A stretch of 15,381 bases of DNA from an uncultured Eubacteriales bacterium (GTDB lineage Bacteria; Bacillota; Clostridia; Oscillospirales; Acutalibacteraceae). Below, in pieces: positions 1 to 5,501 of this stretch (within the stretch, counting starts at the first letter, position 1; the number at the start of each line of letters is the position of its first letter). The translations under genes were made by a program, and so were the position numbers. Location of the stretch: positions 1 through 15,381 of the forward strand of contig CAKTTT010000038.1 in assembly GCA_934615635.1 (NCBI GenBank), given 5' to 3'. Below the pieces are notes generated by a model. It saw nothing but the letters and a program-made list of their open reading frames with translations, did no database searches and was not told the DNA's origin.

Positions 1-427
1 CCCGAACCCGAAGCTTCGCCATCTTTCCGTGATCTCCTATCTGATAATCCAGCAGCTCCAGATAAACCGGCTGCTCCAGAAGGGAGAGCCAATAGTCCTC
101 CGTGGGGTCGAAGTGTTCTCCAAAAAGGGAGAAAAACAGGTCCGGATCCTCTTGCCGCAGGGCGGTATTCCAGTTATCCACCAGCGTTTCGGGGGAAGCC
201 TGGCGGCTGAGATAGGTGCGGTATGCCGGAATGGCGATAACGAAGCCCAGCAACACCACCGACAACGCTGTAGCGAGAAAGGGAAGCCATCTCCTCTTCC
301 TTTTTAAAGGGGGAGAGGCCGCGCTGTCCTTCTCCCATGTCACCGGCTGGCCGCAGCGGGGACAGACCGTTTCATCGGATAAAGCCGCGCCGCAAAGGGG
401 GCATACGGCAATCGTCGGCTGCTCCAT
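1..427 (-). CDS. Zinc-ribbon, single-pass membrane protein (partial, 3' end outside window)
   Basis: The frame is open from an ATG at 427 to the window edge (142 codons). An AAAGGAG ribosome binding site lies 11 bases upstream of this ATG; an ATG 27 bases further upstream is in frame but would swallow that site. Residues 9-25 carry two Cys pairs (C9/C12 and C22/C25), a zinc-ribbon knuckle. A basic run (KRKRRW, about 42-47) precedes one hydrophobic segment at about 48-66. The outer part begins with SPETLVDNWNTALRQED, which closely resembles the same position of the neighbour upstream (SPEGLVEGLNTALRNRD), so the two are tandem paralogues. They are 46 bp apart and probably co-transcribed. The topology suggests a cytosolic zinc ribbon and an extracytoplasmic domain. 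Function is unknown; I recognise only the general class of zinc-ribbon membrane proteins. Confidence 0.75.
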   Translation of the reverse strand, partial: MEQPTIAVCPLCGAALSDETVCPRCGQPVTWEKDSAASPPLKRKRRWLPFLATALSVVLLGFVIAIPAYRTYLSRQASPETLVDNWNTALRQEDPDLFFSLFGEHFDPTEDYWLSLLEQPVYLELLDYQIGDHGKMAKLRVR

Positions 428-473
428 CGGCAGGCACGCTCCTTTCTCGGTCATCGATGGGGTCCCGGCAGCG

Positions 474-1187
474 TCATTCCAGATAGGGCAGACTCATCAG
501 AGAATCGGAAAGAAAGTACCATCTGCCGTTTATTTTCTGCGTGTCAAATCCCCGGTATCCGCTGCTCAGATCGGGCAGGATGACCACCACTTGGGCATAG
601 CGTTCCTTTTCCCCCGTAAATACGTCCACCAGCTCGATCTTTGTCCCGCCGGCGGCGGAGGAATACTCCATGTAAGAGGAAAATGTGAGGCGCTTGTACT
701 CATCCCTCTCCTCCGGAGGCAGAAGGGTCAGGAGAAGGTCTTCGTCCCGGTTGCGCAACGCGGTGTTCAGCCCCTCCACCAGCCCTTCGGGCGAGGCGTT
801 ATAGCTCAGGGTCGTCCGGTAGACCACGTAAATCCCCGCGGCAAGCAGCAGGGCGCAGGCCACTAGGATCACAAAGACCAATAGACGCCTTCTGGGACGC
901 CGGATGGCGGACGGAGACGGCAGGGGAGAGCCGGCGGATTCTGCGGAAGGCGGGGAAGCCGTCGAAAAAGGCTCCCGCCCTTGAAGCGGCGCGGGGCCGG
1001 CCGACGGCGGCCCAGGAGGCGCGGTGGGAGGCGTCCTCTCCAGCGGCAGGGAAGGGTTGAGCAGGGATTCGATCTGGGCCTGCCTGCTATCGGCGGAATA
1101 GAGGTTGCCGCAGCGGGGGCAGGGCGCCGACGCTGCGGGGAGAGTAGCGCCGCAGCGGGGACACAGGAATTCGCCGTTTACCGGCAT
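474..1187 (-). CDS. Zinc-ribbon, single-pass membrane protein with extracytoplasmic domain
   Basis: This 237-residue protein starts at an ATG with a GGGGAGG site 8 bases upstream. Residues 9-26 hold C9/C12 and C23/C26, a zinc ribbon. Residues about 44-95 are a low-complexity Pro/Ala/Ser linker. A basic stop-transfer run (RRPRRR, 96-101) is followed by one membrane helix at about 102-123. The C-terminal ~110 residues would lie outside the membrane and show an alternating alpha/beta pattern ending KINGRWYFLSD, as in NTF2-like or DUF4878-like folds that often follow such anchors; that fold is inference. It is the first gene of a probable two-gene minus-strand operon with a paralogue downstream. 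No catalytic motif is visible and no function can be assigned. Confidence 0.8.
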   Translation of the reverse strand: MPVNGEFLCPRCGATLPAASAPCPRCGNLYSADSRQAQIESLLNPSLPLERTPPTAPPGPPSAGPAPLQGREPFSTASPPSAESAGSPLPSPSAIRRPRRRLLVFVILVACALLLAAGIYVVYRTTLSYNASPEGLVEGLNTALRNRDEDLLLTLLPPEERDEYKRLTFSSYMEYSSAAGGTKIELVDVFTGEKERYAQVVVILPDLSSGYRGFDTQKINGRWYFLSDSLMSLPYLE

Positions 1188-1253
1188 AGGGATTGCCTCC
1201 CCTCTCTGTTAGAAAATAGGATGACCATTCATTTTCTAGTTTACAACAGATTC

Positions 1254-1289
1254 AAAAAAAAGAAAAGCCGTATTTTGTCCCAAAAGGCT
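1254..1289 (-). terminator. Possible second intrinsic terminator downstream of rubrerythrin
   Basis: On the minus strand an imperfect hairpin (AGCC TTTT ... AAAA, 3-nt bulge, GGCT) runs into a TTTTCTTTTTTTT tract at 1266-1254. The stem is weak but the U tract is very good. It lies between the rubrerythrin terminator and the zinc-ribbon operon, so it may act as a back-up insulator. Confidence 0.4.
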
Positions 1290-1354
1290 CTTTGTATGGA
1301 AAAAGCGATGCGGAAGGAGCGGCCGCCGGGGGAAGAGATCGCCTGTTTACGGAT

Positions 1355-1388
1355 AAAGAAAACGGACGGCCGCCGAAGCAGCCGTCCG
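1355..1388 (-). terminator. Intrinsic terminator of the rubrerythrin gene
   Basis: Arms CGGACGGC (1388-1381) and GCCGTCCG (1370-1363) pair perfectly; the stem extends inward by three pairs to a C(UUCG)G tetraloop and is followed on the minus strand by TTTTCTTT. It lies about 55 bases after the rubrerythrin stop codon. Confidence 0.85.
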
Positions 1389-1442
1389 AAAGCCGGGTGG
1401 CCGTGTAATCCGGCGTCCGGCGGACATTCCTTGTCTCCATGC

Positions 1443-1982
1443 TCAATAGTTGTCGGCCTTCACCTGAAAATACGCTTGGGGATGGGCGCAGACCGGGCAA
1501 ATTTCCGGAGCGATTTTGCCCACGTGGATGTGGCCGCAGTTGGCGCACTGCCAGATGGTGTCGCCATCCTTGGAGAAGACCAGCCCTTCCTTCACGTTGG
1601 CCAGCAGCTTGCGGTACCGCTCCTCGTGTTCCTTCTCGATCTGCCCCACAGCCTCGAACAGATAGGCGATTTTATCAAAGCCCTCTTCCTTCGCTTCCTT
1701 GGCGAACTGGGCATACATCTCCGTCCATTCGTAGTTCTCGCCCTCGGCGGCGTCCAAAAGGTTGGCGTCGGTATCGCCTATGCCGTCATGCAGCAGCTTG
1801 AACCAGATTTTCGCGTGCTCTTTTTCATTATTTGCGGTTTCCAGAAAAAGAGCGGCGATCTGCTCGTAGCCGTCCTTCTTGGCTTTGGAGGCGTAATAGG
1901 TATATTTGTTTCGGGCTTGGGATTCGCCGGCGAACGCGGTCATCAGGTTAGCCTCTGTTTTGGTACCCTTCAAATTGCTCAT
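1443..1982 (-). CDS. rbr: Rubrerythrin (diiron peroxidase with C-terminal rubredoxin domain)
   Basis: The 179-residue product is a full-length classical rubrerythrin. The N-terminal four-helix diiron domain shows the AFAGESQARNKY motif with ligand E20, then E53-x-x-H56 (NEKEH), the E82/E85 pair in GENYEW, and a second E-x-x-H at E116/H119 (IEKEH). The C-terminal rubredoxin-like domain has C146/C149 and C162/C165 for a mononuclear iron centre. The family reduces hydrogen peroxide in the cytoplasm of anaerobes, using electrons from rubredoxin or NADH:rubredoxin reductase. The start is set by AAGGA 7 bases upstream of the ATG. It is transcribed alone with its own strong terminator. An AT-rich palindrome just upstream (2011-2022) could be a peroxide-responsive operator, since PerR controls rubrerythrins in Clostridia; that link is inference. 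Confidence 0.96.
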   Translation of the reverse strand: MSNLKGTKTEANLMTAFAGESQARNKYTYYASKAKKDGYEQIAALFLETANNEKEHAKIWFKLLHDGIGDTDANLLDAAEGENYEWTEMYAQFAKEAKEEGFDKIAYLFEAVGQIEKEHEERYRKLLANVKEGLVFSKDGDTIWQCANCGHIHVGKIAPEICPVCAHPQAYFQVKADNY

Positions 1983-2002
1983 GAGAAAATCCTTCTTTCT
2001 TT

Positions 2003-2022
2003 ATAAATTTGATAAATTTATC
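2003..2022 (-). promoter_or_regulatory. AT-rich palindrome upstream of rubrerythrin, candidate operator
   Basis: A perfect 12-bp palindrome, GATAAATTTATC (2011-2022), abuts a second ATAAATTT half (2003-2010), giving overlapping repeats 21-40 bases before the rubrerythrin start codon. The composition resembles Fur/PerR-type boxes but does not match the 7-1-7 PerR consensus closely. Confidence 0.3.
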
Positions 2023-2027
2023 GCGAT

Positions 2028-2183
2028 TATGAAGCGCCGTGTGGCGTCACATCATAGGGGCCGGATACCGCCAGCCGCATGATCATTTGATGGAATTCCG
2101 GACTGCCTCTGGTGCATCCCACAAGTCCGACACAGCCGGTGCAATCCGGTATCTTCCCTTTGGGGGGCTGTGTCCATTTTACC
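2028..2183 (-). CDS. Possible small Cys-containing ORF reading out of repeat copy A
   Basis: On the minus strand an ATG inside the end of repeat copy A opens a 51-residue frame that stops 44 bases before the rubrerythrin start. It contains a DCTGCVGLVGC cluster (three Cys within ten residues). No ribosome binding site is visible at the ATG. The frame also continues upstream through the repeat without a stop, so the repeat may have landed at the 5' end of an older small gene. It may equally be chance; the region also forms inverted repeats (2129-2137 with 2166-2174). Low confidence. Confidence 0.2.
2129..2174. repeat. Inverted repeat, 9-bp perfect arms
   Basis: GACACAGCC (2129-2137) and GGCTGTGTC (2166-2174) are exact reverse complements around a 28-nt loop, next to a second 6-bp pair (CGGACT 2099-2104 with AGTCCG 2124-2129). 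There is no U tract, so it is not an obvious terminator. It abuts repeat copy A. Confidence 0.45.
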
Positions 2184-2294
2184 ATGAAGATACGCAGAGA
2201 CTGCAAAAATGCGTTGGTGCGCCAGCGCCGGGAGCTGCCTTGCAGCGACAGCATTTTTGTTTAGAAAACCCTCCGGGTTTTCTATATTATACCA
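2177..2294 (-). repeat. Structured dispersed repeat, copy A (~118 bp)
   Basis: This stretch matches 7668-7785 in the opposite orientation with about six differences in ~118 bases. Within it, read on the plus strand, CAAAAATGC (2204-2212) pairs with GCATTTTTG (2251-2259) as an outer stem; inside lie GCGTTGG/CCAGCGC and GCTGC-CTT-GCAGC hairpins; a separate GAAAACCC/GGGTTTTC hairpin follows at 2264-2282. The differences between copies fall mostly in loops or give wobble or end changes. The two ends carry near-direct repeats (TTTTACCA and TTATACCA). The ORFs crossing it are in different frames in the two copies, so it is non-coding. It could be a miniature inverted-type mobile element or a repeated RNA element. 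Confidence 0.8.
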
Positions 2295-2313
2295 CATTGG
2301 AAAAATTATGCAA
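2286..2313 (-). promoter_or_regulatory. Possible extended -10 promoter at the edge of repeat copy A
   Basis: On the minus strand TTGCAT (2313-2308) is followed after 16 bases by TATAAT (2291-2286) with an upstream TG one base before it, a perfect extended -10. It would transcribe through the repeat towards rubrerythrin, which has no clear closer promoter. The -35 is weak. Confidence 0.35.
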
Positions 2314-2505
2314 CGCCGGGAGCGAAAAATGGTTGGGAAAACTCCCTTTTACTTTTGGTGTTGATGCAGGCTCATTTGTCGCGGTATCGTCTGTTGGCTT
2401 GCCCCCACAAATCCTTCCTTTCATCTCTATTATTCCCCATGGGAATAGCGGCTGAAAATGACGGGGTTGCGACACTCCCGGTAAAAGCAAATGGAAAATC
2501 GGTAC
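2310..2505. other. Non-coding spacer upstream of the ROK promoter
   Basis: I see no gene here. The only symmetrical element is ATTCCC-CAT-GGGAAT (2432-2446), 60 bases upstream of the -35 box, which could be a repressor or activator site but is short enough to be chance. Confidence 0.3.
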
Positions 2506-2533
2506 TTGACAGGCGATTCCCGTATGTTAAAAT
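2506..2533 (+). promoter_or_regulatory. Sigma-A promoter of the ROK kinase-SIS isomerase operon
   Basis: TTGACA (2506-2511), a 16-bp spacer and TAAAAT (2528-2533) preceded by TG one base upstream form a strong consensus promoter. Transcription would start near 2540, leaving a leader of about 75 bases to the chosen ATG. Confidence 0.8.
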
Positions 2534-2615
2534 GAAAAGAGAAGACGTGTCGGGAGCAGGACAAGCCATTATGTGGACGGCCCACCCGGCAGGGAGAAAG
2601 GATGGGTCTGACCCT

Positions 2616-3566
2616 ATGAAAATTGTGGCCGGCGTCGATATCGGCGGTACCAAATGTGCGGTCCTGGTGGGACGGGAGAATAACGGCACTCTGGAAATCC
2701 TGGAGAAGGAGCGGTTCGCCACCGGTTTGCAGATGCCGCCGGACGAGGTGATGGGGAAGGTGACGGCGATCCTCGACCGTTACGCCGGTTACCATCCGGA
2801 GGGGATCGGTATTTCCTGCGGCGGTCCGCTGGACTCCCGCGCGGGGACGGTGGAATGCCCGCCGAACCTGCCTTTATGGGACCATGTGCCGGTTTGCGAT
2901 ATGCTGGCAAGCCGGTATCACATACCCGCCAAGCTGCAGAACGACGCCAACGCCTGCGCGCTGGCCGAGTGGAAATTCGGCGCTGGCCAGGGGGCGGAGA
3001 ACGTGATTTTTCTCACCTTCGGCACCGGCCTGGGCGCCGGCCTGATTCTGAACGGCCGCCTTTATGCGGGATCCAGCGATATGGCGGGCGAGTGCGGTCA
3101 TATGCGGCTGTGTGAATACGGCCCCACCGGCTATGGCAAAGAGGGATCCTTTGAGGGCTTCTGCAGCGGCTCGGGAATCGCCCAGTTGGGTTATACCCTG
3201 GGGCTGGCGGCCTTCCAGCGAGGGGAGCGGCCTGCCTATTTTGATCCAGCCAATCCCCGCGACGTGACGGCCAAGAGTGTGGCGGACGCGGCCGACCAGG
3301 GAGACGAGACCGCCATACAAGTCTATGCCTTGTGCGGCGAGTATCTGGGACGAGGACTCTCGGTGCTCATCGATATCCTCAATCCGGACAAGATCATTCT
3401 GGGCAGCATTTTTGCCCGCTCCCGGGAGCTGCTGTGGCCTTCCGCGGAGAAGGTGATCGAGAAGGAAACGCTGCTGCTGTCCCGGCGTTGCTGTCAGGTG
3501 GTGCCGGCGCTGCTGGGCGAAAAACTGGGTGATTTTGCCGCCCTGTCGGTTGCTCTTTACGCCTGA
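2616..3566 (+). CDS. ROK-family sugar kinase
   Basis: The 316-residue protein has the sugar-kinase/actin ATPase fold: phosphate-1 motif VDIGGTK (7-13), the GISCGGPLDS turn (64-73), catalytic Asp110 in QNDANACALAEW, and the second phosphate loop FGTGLGAG (135-142). Family members phosphorylate hexoses or N-acetyl amino sugars in the cytoplasm with ATP. The usual ROK zinc signature CxCGxxGCxE after the GHM histidine (H162) is missing; in its place is CEYGPTGYGKEGSFEGFCSGSG, so the zinc site is absent or altered. The ATG at 2616 puts the phosphate loop at the normal distance; GGGAG/AAAGG stands 14 or more bases upstream, which is long. An in-frame ATG at 2571 (15 more residues) is the alternative. 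It is followed after 91 bp by a SIS isomerase, suggesting a shared sugar phosphate. The exact substrate cannot be told. Confidence 0.9.
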   Translation: MKIVAGVDIGGTKCAVLVGRENNGTLEILEKERFATGLQMPPDEVMGKVTAILDRYAGYHPEGIGISCGGPLDSRAGTVECPPNLPLWDHVPVCDMLASRYHIPAKLQNDANACALAEWKFGAGQGAENVIFLTFGTGLGAGLILNGRLYAGSSDMAGECGHMRLCEYGPTGYGKEGSFEGFCSGSGIAQLGYTLGLAAFQRGERPAYFDPANPRDVTAKSVADAADQGDETAIQVYALCGEYLGRGLSVLIDILNPDKIILGSIFARSRELLWPSAEKVIEKETLLLSRRCCQVVPALLGEKLGDFAALSVALYA

Positions 3567-3657
3567 AAGGCGCCGTGCGCACCGATGAGACGGAGCCGAT
3601 GCGCCGCAGCGGCAGGCTTCGCCGGGAAATTTCATGGCTGCGGAGAAAGAGGACGAT

Positions 3658-4293
3658 ATGTTGACGATCATGGAGGAACTGATTACCCGTTATCCCCAGC
3701 TTGGCGTCTGCCGCGGCGAGGTGGAAGAGGCCTGCCGGGCGCTGATCCGCTGCTTTTCGACCGGACATAAGCTGCTCGTTTGCGGCAACGGAGGAAGCTG
3801 CGCCGATGCGGAGCACATTGTCGGTGAGCTGATGAAGGGCTTTTTGAAAAAACGGCCGCTTTCCGGCGACATCCGGGACAAGATGAAAAAAGAAAACCCG
3901 TTGCTGGAGGACGGCCTTCTGGATCAACTGCAGTGCGGGCTTCCGGCGATCTCCCTCACCGGCTCTCCCGCTCTGTCCACCGCCTTCGCCAACGACGTGA
4001 ATCCGGAGCTTATCTATGCGCAGCAGGTCATTGGATTGGGCGAAAGCGGGGATGTTCTTCTGGGCATCAGCACTTCGGGCAACGCCGCCAATGTGTACGC
4101 GGCTGCGCAGGTGGCCCGCGGGCTGCAGATGGAGGTTATCGGTTTGACCGGCCGGGACGGGGGAAAGCTCAAGGGCTGTTCGGATATCTGCATCGTAGTG
4201 CCCGAGAAGGAAACTTTCAAGATTCAGGAGCTTCATCTGCCGGTGTATCACGCCCTGTGCGCTGCCGCTGAAGCGCATTTTTTCGCGGAATAA
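3658..4293 (+). CDS. SIS-domain sugar phosphate isomerase, GmhA (phosphoheptose isomerase)-like
   Basis: The 211-residue protein has a SIS domain with the CGNGGSCADAEH loop (42-53) and the GISTSGNAANV phosphate-binding motif (136-146). All four zinc ligands known from GmhA are matched: H53, E57, Q190 and H198 (in KIQELHLPVYH). GmhA converts sedoheptulose 7-phosphate to D-glycero-D-manno-heptose 7-phosphate. Compared with the ~192-residue E. coli enzyme there is an insertion of about 30 mostly charged residues at 63-93. The start is the ATG at 3658 with AGAGG five bases upstream; an in-frame ATG at 3634 has no ribosome binding site. It is the second gene of an operon with the ROK kinase. Heptose is the best-supported substrate by motif, but a ROK kinase is not the usual heptose partner (that is a GHMP kinase), so another sugar is possible. 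Confidence 0.88.
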   Translation: MLTIMEELITRYPQLGVCRGEVEEACRALIRCFSTGHKLLVCGNGGSCADAEHIVGELMKGFLKKRPLSGDIRDKMKKENPLLEDGLLDQLQCGLPAISLTGSPALSTAFANDVNPELIYAQQVIGLGESGDVLLGISTSGNAANVYAAAQVARGLQMEVIGLTGRDGGKLKGCSDICIVVPEKETFKIQELHLPVYHALCAAAEAHFFAE

Positions 4294-4318
4294 GTCGAAA
4301 AATCTCTTTATATATCCG

Positions 4319-4362
4319 GAGAAGGCCGTAAATGGAAAGCATTGGCGGCCTTCTCTCTTTTA
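4319..4362 (+). terminator. Intrinsic terminator of the kinase-isomerase operon
   Basis: GAGAAGGCCG (4319-4328) pairs perfectly with CGGCCTTCTC (4346-4355), with a small AATG/CATT inner stem, followed by TCTTTTA. It lies 25 bases past the isomerase stop codon. Confidence 0.9.
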
Positions 4363-4414
4363 TGGCCCCTTGAGCGGACCGACGCAGGCGCAGGGGGAGG
4401 TTGGGGATGGCCGG

Positions 4415-4561
4415 CTAAACGGCTAGACGGCATAGTGCTTTCGTCAACTCCCGGACGGTGAGCAGAGGCAAATATGCGCACTGATCGTCCGGTTTTAGAC
4501 GAAAGGGTTCCTCCCGCTTGCAGGGCGGGGATGAAAAGGGGATGAAAAGAAGAGCCTTCAT
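4415..4561 (-). CDS. Candidate 48-residue small protein, unrecognised
   Basis: A minus-strand ATG at 4561 has a near-perfect AAGGAGG nine bases upstream and opens 48 codons to a TAG at 4415. The product begins MKALLFIPFSSPP, has a charged middle (CKREEPFRLKPDDQ) and ends LTVRELTKALCRLAV, an amphipathic helix-like tail; three Cys residues are present. I do not recognise it. Upstream lies a long structured stretch (4565-4712) whose CGGTAGC-type segment is complementary to the bases right beside this ribosome binding site. No promoter is evident on the minus strand after the terminator at 4713-4746. The ORF could be chance in GC-rich DNA; the ribosome binding site is the main argument for it. 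Confidence 0.4.
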   Translation of the reverse strand: MKALLFIPFSSPPCKREEPFRLKPDDQCAYLPLLTVRELTKALCRLAV

Positions 4562-4564
4562 GAG

Positions 4565-4681
4565 CGGTAGCCTCCTTCGCGGAATAAAAGAAAAGAGAGC
4601 TTCTTCGGGATATGGCCGGTCGGGCTGATCGGCCGGGTTTGTCCTGCCTGAAGAGGGAGGAAGGTCCCGAAGATGCTACCG
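4565..4681. ncRNA. Multi-branch structured RNA candidate (strand unresolved)
   Basis: Nested complementary segments form a junction: CGGTAGC (4565-4571) with GCTACCG (4675-4681); TCTTCGGGA (4602-4610) with TCCCGAAGA (4665-4673); GGCCGGTC (4614-4621) with GATCGGCC (4627-4634); and TCCT-g-CCT (4642-4649) with AGG-g-AGGA (4654-4661) around a GAAG loop. Two positions (4619/4629 and 4564/4682) are G-U pairs on the plus strand but C-A on the minus strand, which favours a plus-strand RNA, and a terminator with TTTT follows at 4713-4746. Against that, the minus strand offers a small ORF whose ribosome binding site abuts one arm, as in a regulated leader. It matches no riboswitch class I can name. Confidence 0.45.
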
Positions 4682-4712
4682 TCTACGCCCGGTTACGCCA
4701 AACGGAAGGAAA

Positions 4713-4746
4713 GCCGCGCCGCCTTTGAAAAGGCAGCGCGGCTTTT
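4713..4746. terminator. Strong hairpin terminator, usable in both directions
   Basis: GCCGCGC-c-GCCTT (4713-4725) pairs with AAGGC-a-GCGCGGC (4730-4742) around a TGAA loop. On the plus strand TTTT follows at 4743; on the minus strand the tail is TTTCCTT. It can end a plus-strand RNA from the structured region, the minus-strand AI-2E/Nudix transcript, or both. Confidence 0.75.
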
Positions 4747-4887
4747 AACGAGGTGCGTTAACAGAAAAAGCCCGTGGAACAGCCATATAGCAGAGAGGTT
4801 GCCGTCACTTTGCCTATAAGAATGATCGGATATATAACCGGCAAGCATCGACTACTGAGGGCAAACGGATTCCTGCTGAAGGAGATC

Positions 4888-5367
4888 TCAAATCCCTAGA
4901 GCTTCGGGGAATTCCTGTTCTGCTCCTAGCTCCGCTTCCAAACGACAATTCAGTTCATAGAGAGCCGTCTTGTTTGAGTCCCATTTCAGCTTTGACCGGG
5001 CTCCTTCAAAGGTTAGCCAAACGTATGCGGTATGTTCATGGGACAGGTTTATCTCCTCTTTGCAGTCAAAGGCGAATGAGTATTCTGGCACAACATAGGT
5101 ATCTGCCGTCCAATGATATAAGTGCCGCTTAGGAAAAATATCGGCAGGAATATAGCAAATCGATTTCAGCTCTATGAGATTGTCGGCGGTGGCCCCGCTC
5201 TCTTCCAATATTTCACGCTTTGCGGCTTCGACGGGCGTTTCATCGTCTTCACCACCGCCGGCTATGAACTGCCATTGATCGGAATCTGCACGATGGAACA
5301 GGCAGTAATGAAGAGAACCGTCCATTATCGTATATGGAATGGCCAGTATTTGAAATGGCGCTCTCAT
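4888..5367 (-). CDS. Nudix hydrolase
   Basis: The 159-residue protein has an exact Nudix box, G37-x5-E43-x7-R51-E52-I-x-E55-E56-x-G58-A, the Mg2+-binding and catalytic helix of nucleoside-diphosphate-X hydrolases. The W32QFIAGGG lead-in and the later EINLSHEHTAYVWLTF segment recall NudB-like dihydroneopterin or dNTP pyrophosphohydrolases, but the substrate cannot be fixed. The start at 5367 has a perfect AAGGAGG six bases upstream. The same frame is open up to 5502, where an ATG overlaps the AI-2E stop codon (TAATG), allowing a 204-residue form with a hydrophobic N-terminus. The gene is visibly more AT-rich than its neighbours and uses codons they avoid, a hint of transfer. It probably follows the AI-2E gene in one transcript that ends near 4713-4746. 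Confidence 0.92.
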   Translation of the reverse strand: MRAPFQILAIPYTIMDGSLHYCLFHRADSDQWQFIAGGGEDDETPVEAAKREILEESGATADNLIELKSICYIPADIFPKRHLYHWTADTYVVPEYSFAFDCKEEINLSHEHTAYVWLTFEGARSKLKWDSNKTALYELNCRLEAELGAEQEFPEALGI

Positions 5368-5501
5368 TTTTTCCTCCTTAAAACGCTCCCTGTTCATGTG
5401 TGCAACCTCTTTTTCCACCGCGGCTCCAACACAGAGAACCATGCCGGAAAGCCATACAGGGAGACAGAGAACAATCTCCAGCCCTTTTGTAAGCGCGTCC
5501 A

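Noticed and set aside
216..866. 216-residue plus-strand frame opposite the zinc-ribbon genes
   Set aside because: It is antisense to two genes with clear domains and good ribosome binding sites, and has none of its own.
2432..2446. ATTCCC-CAT-GGGAAT palindrome upstream of the ROK promoter as a finding
   Set aside because: Six-base arms are short, and its position 60 bases above the -35 box gives no specific role; noted only in the spacer entry.
4642..4681. Resemblance to cobalamin riboswitch or RNase P core (GAGGGAGGAAGGT)
   Set aside because: The flanking conserved elements of either family are missing and the total length and pairing do not fit.
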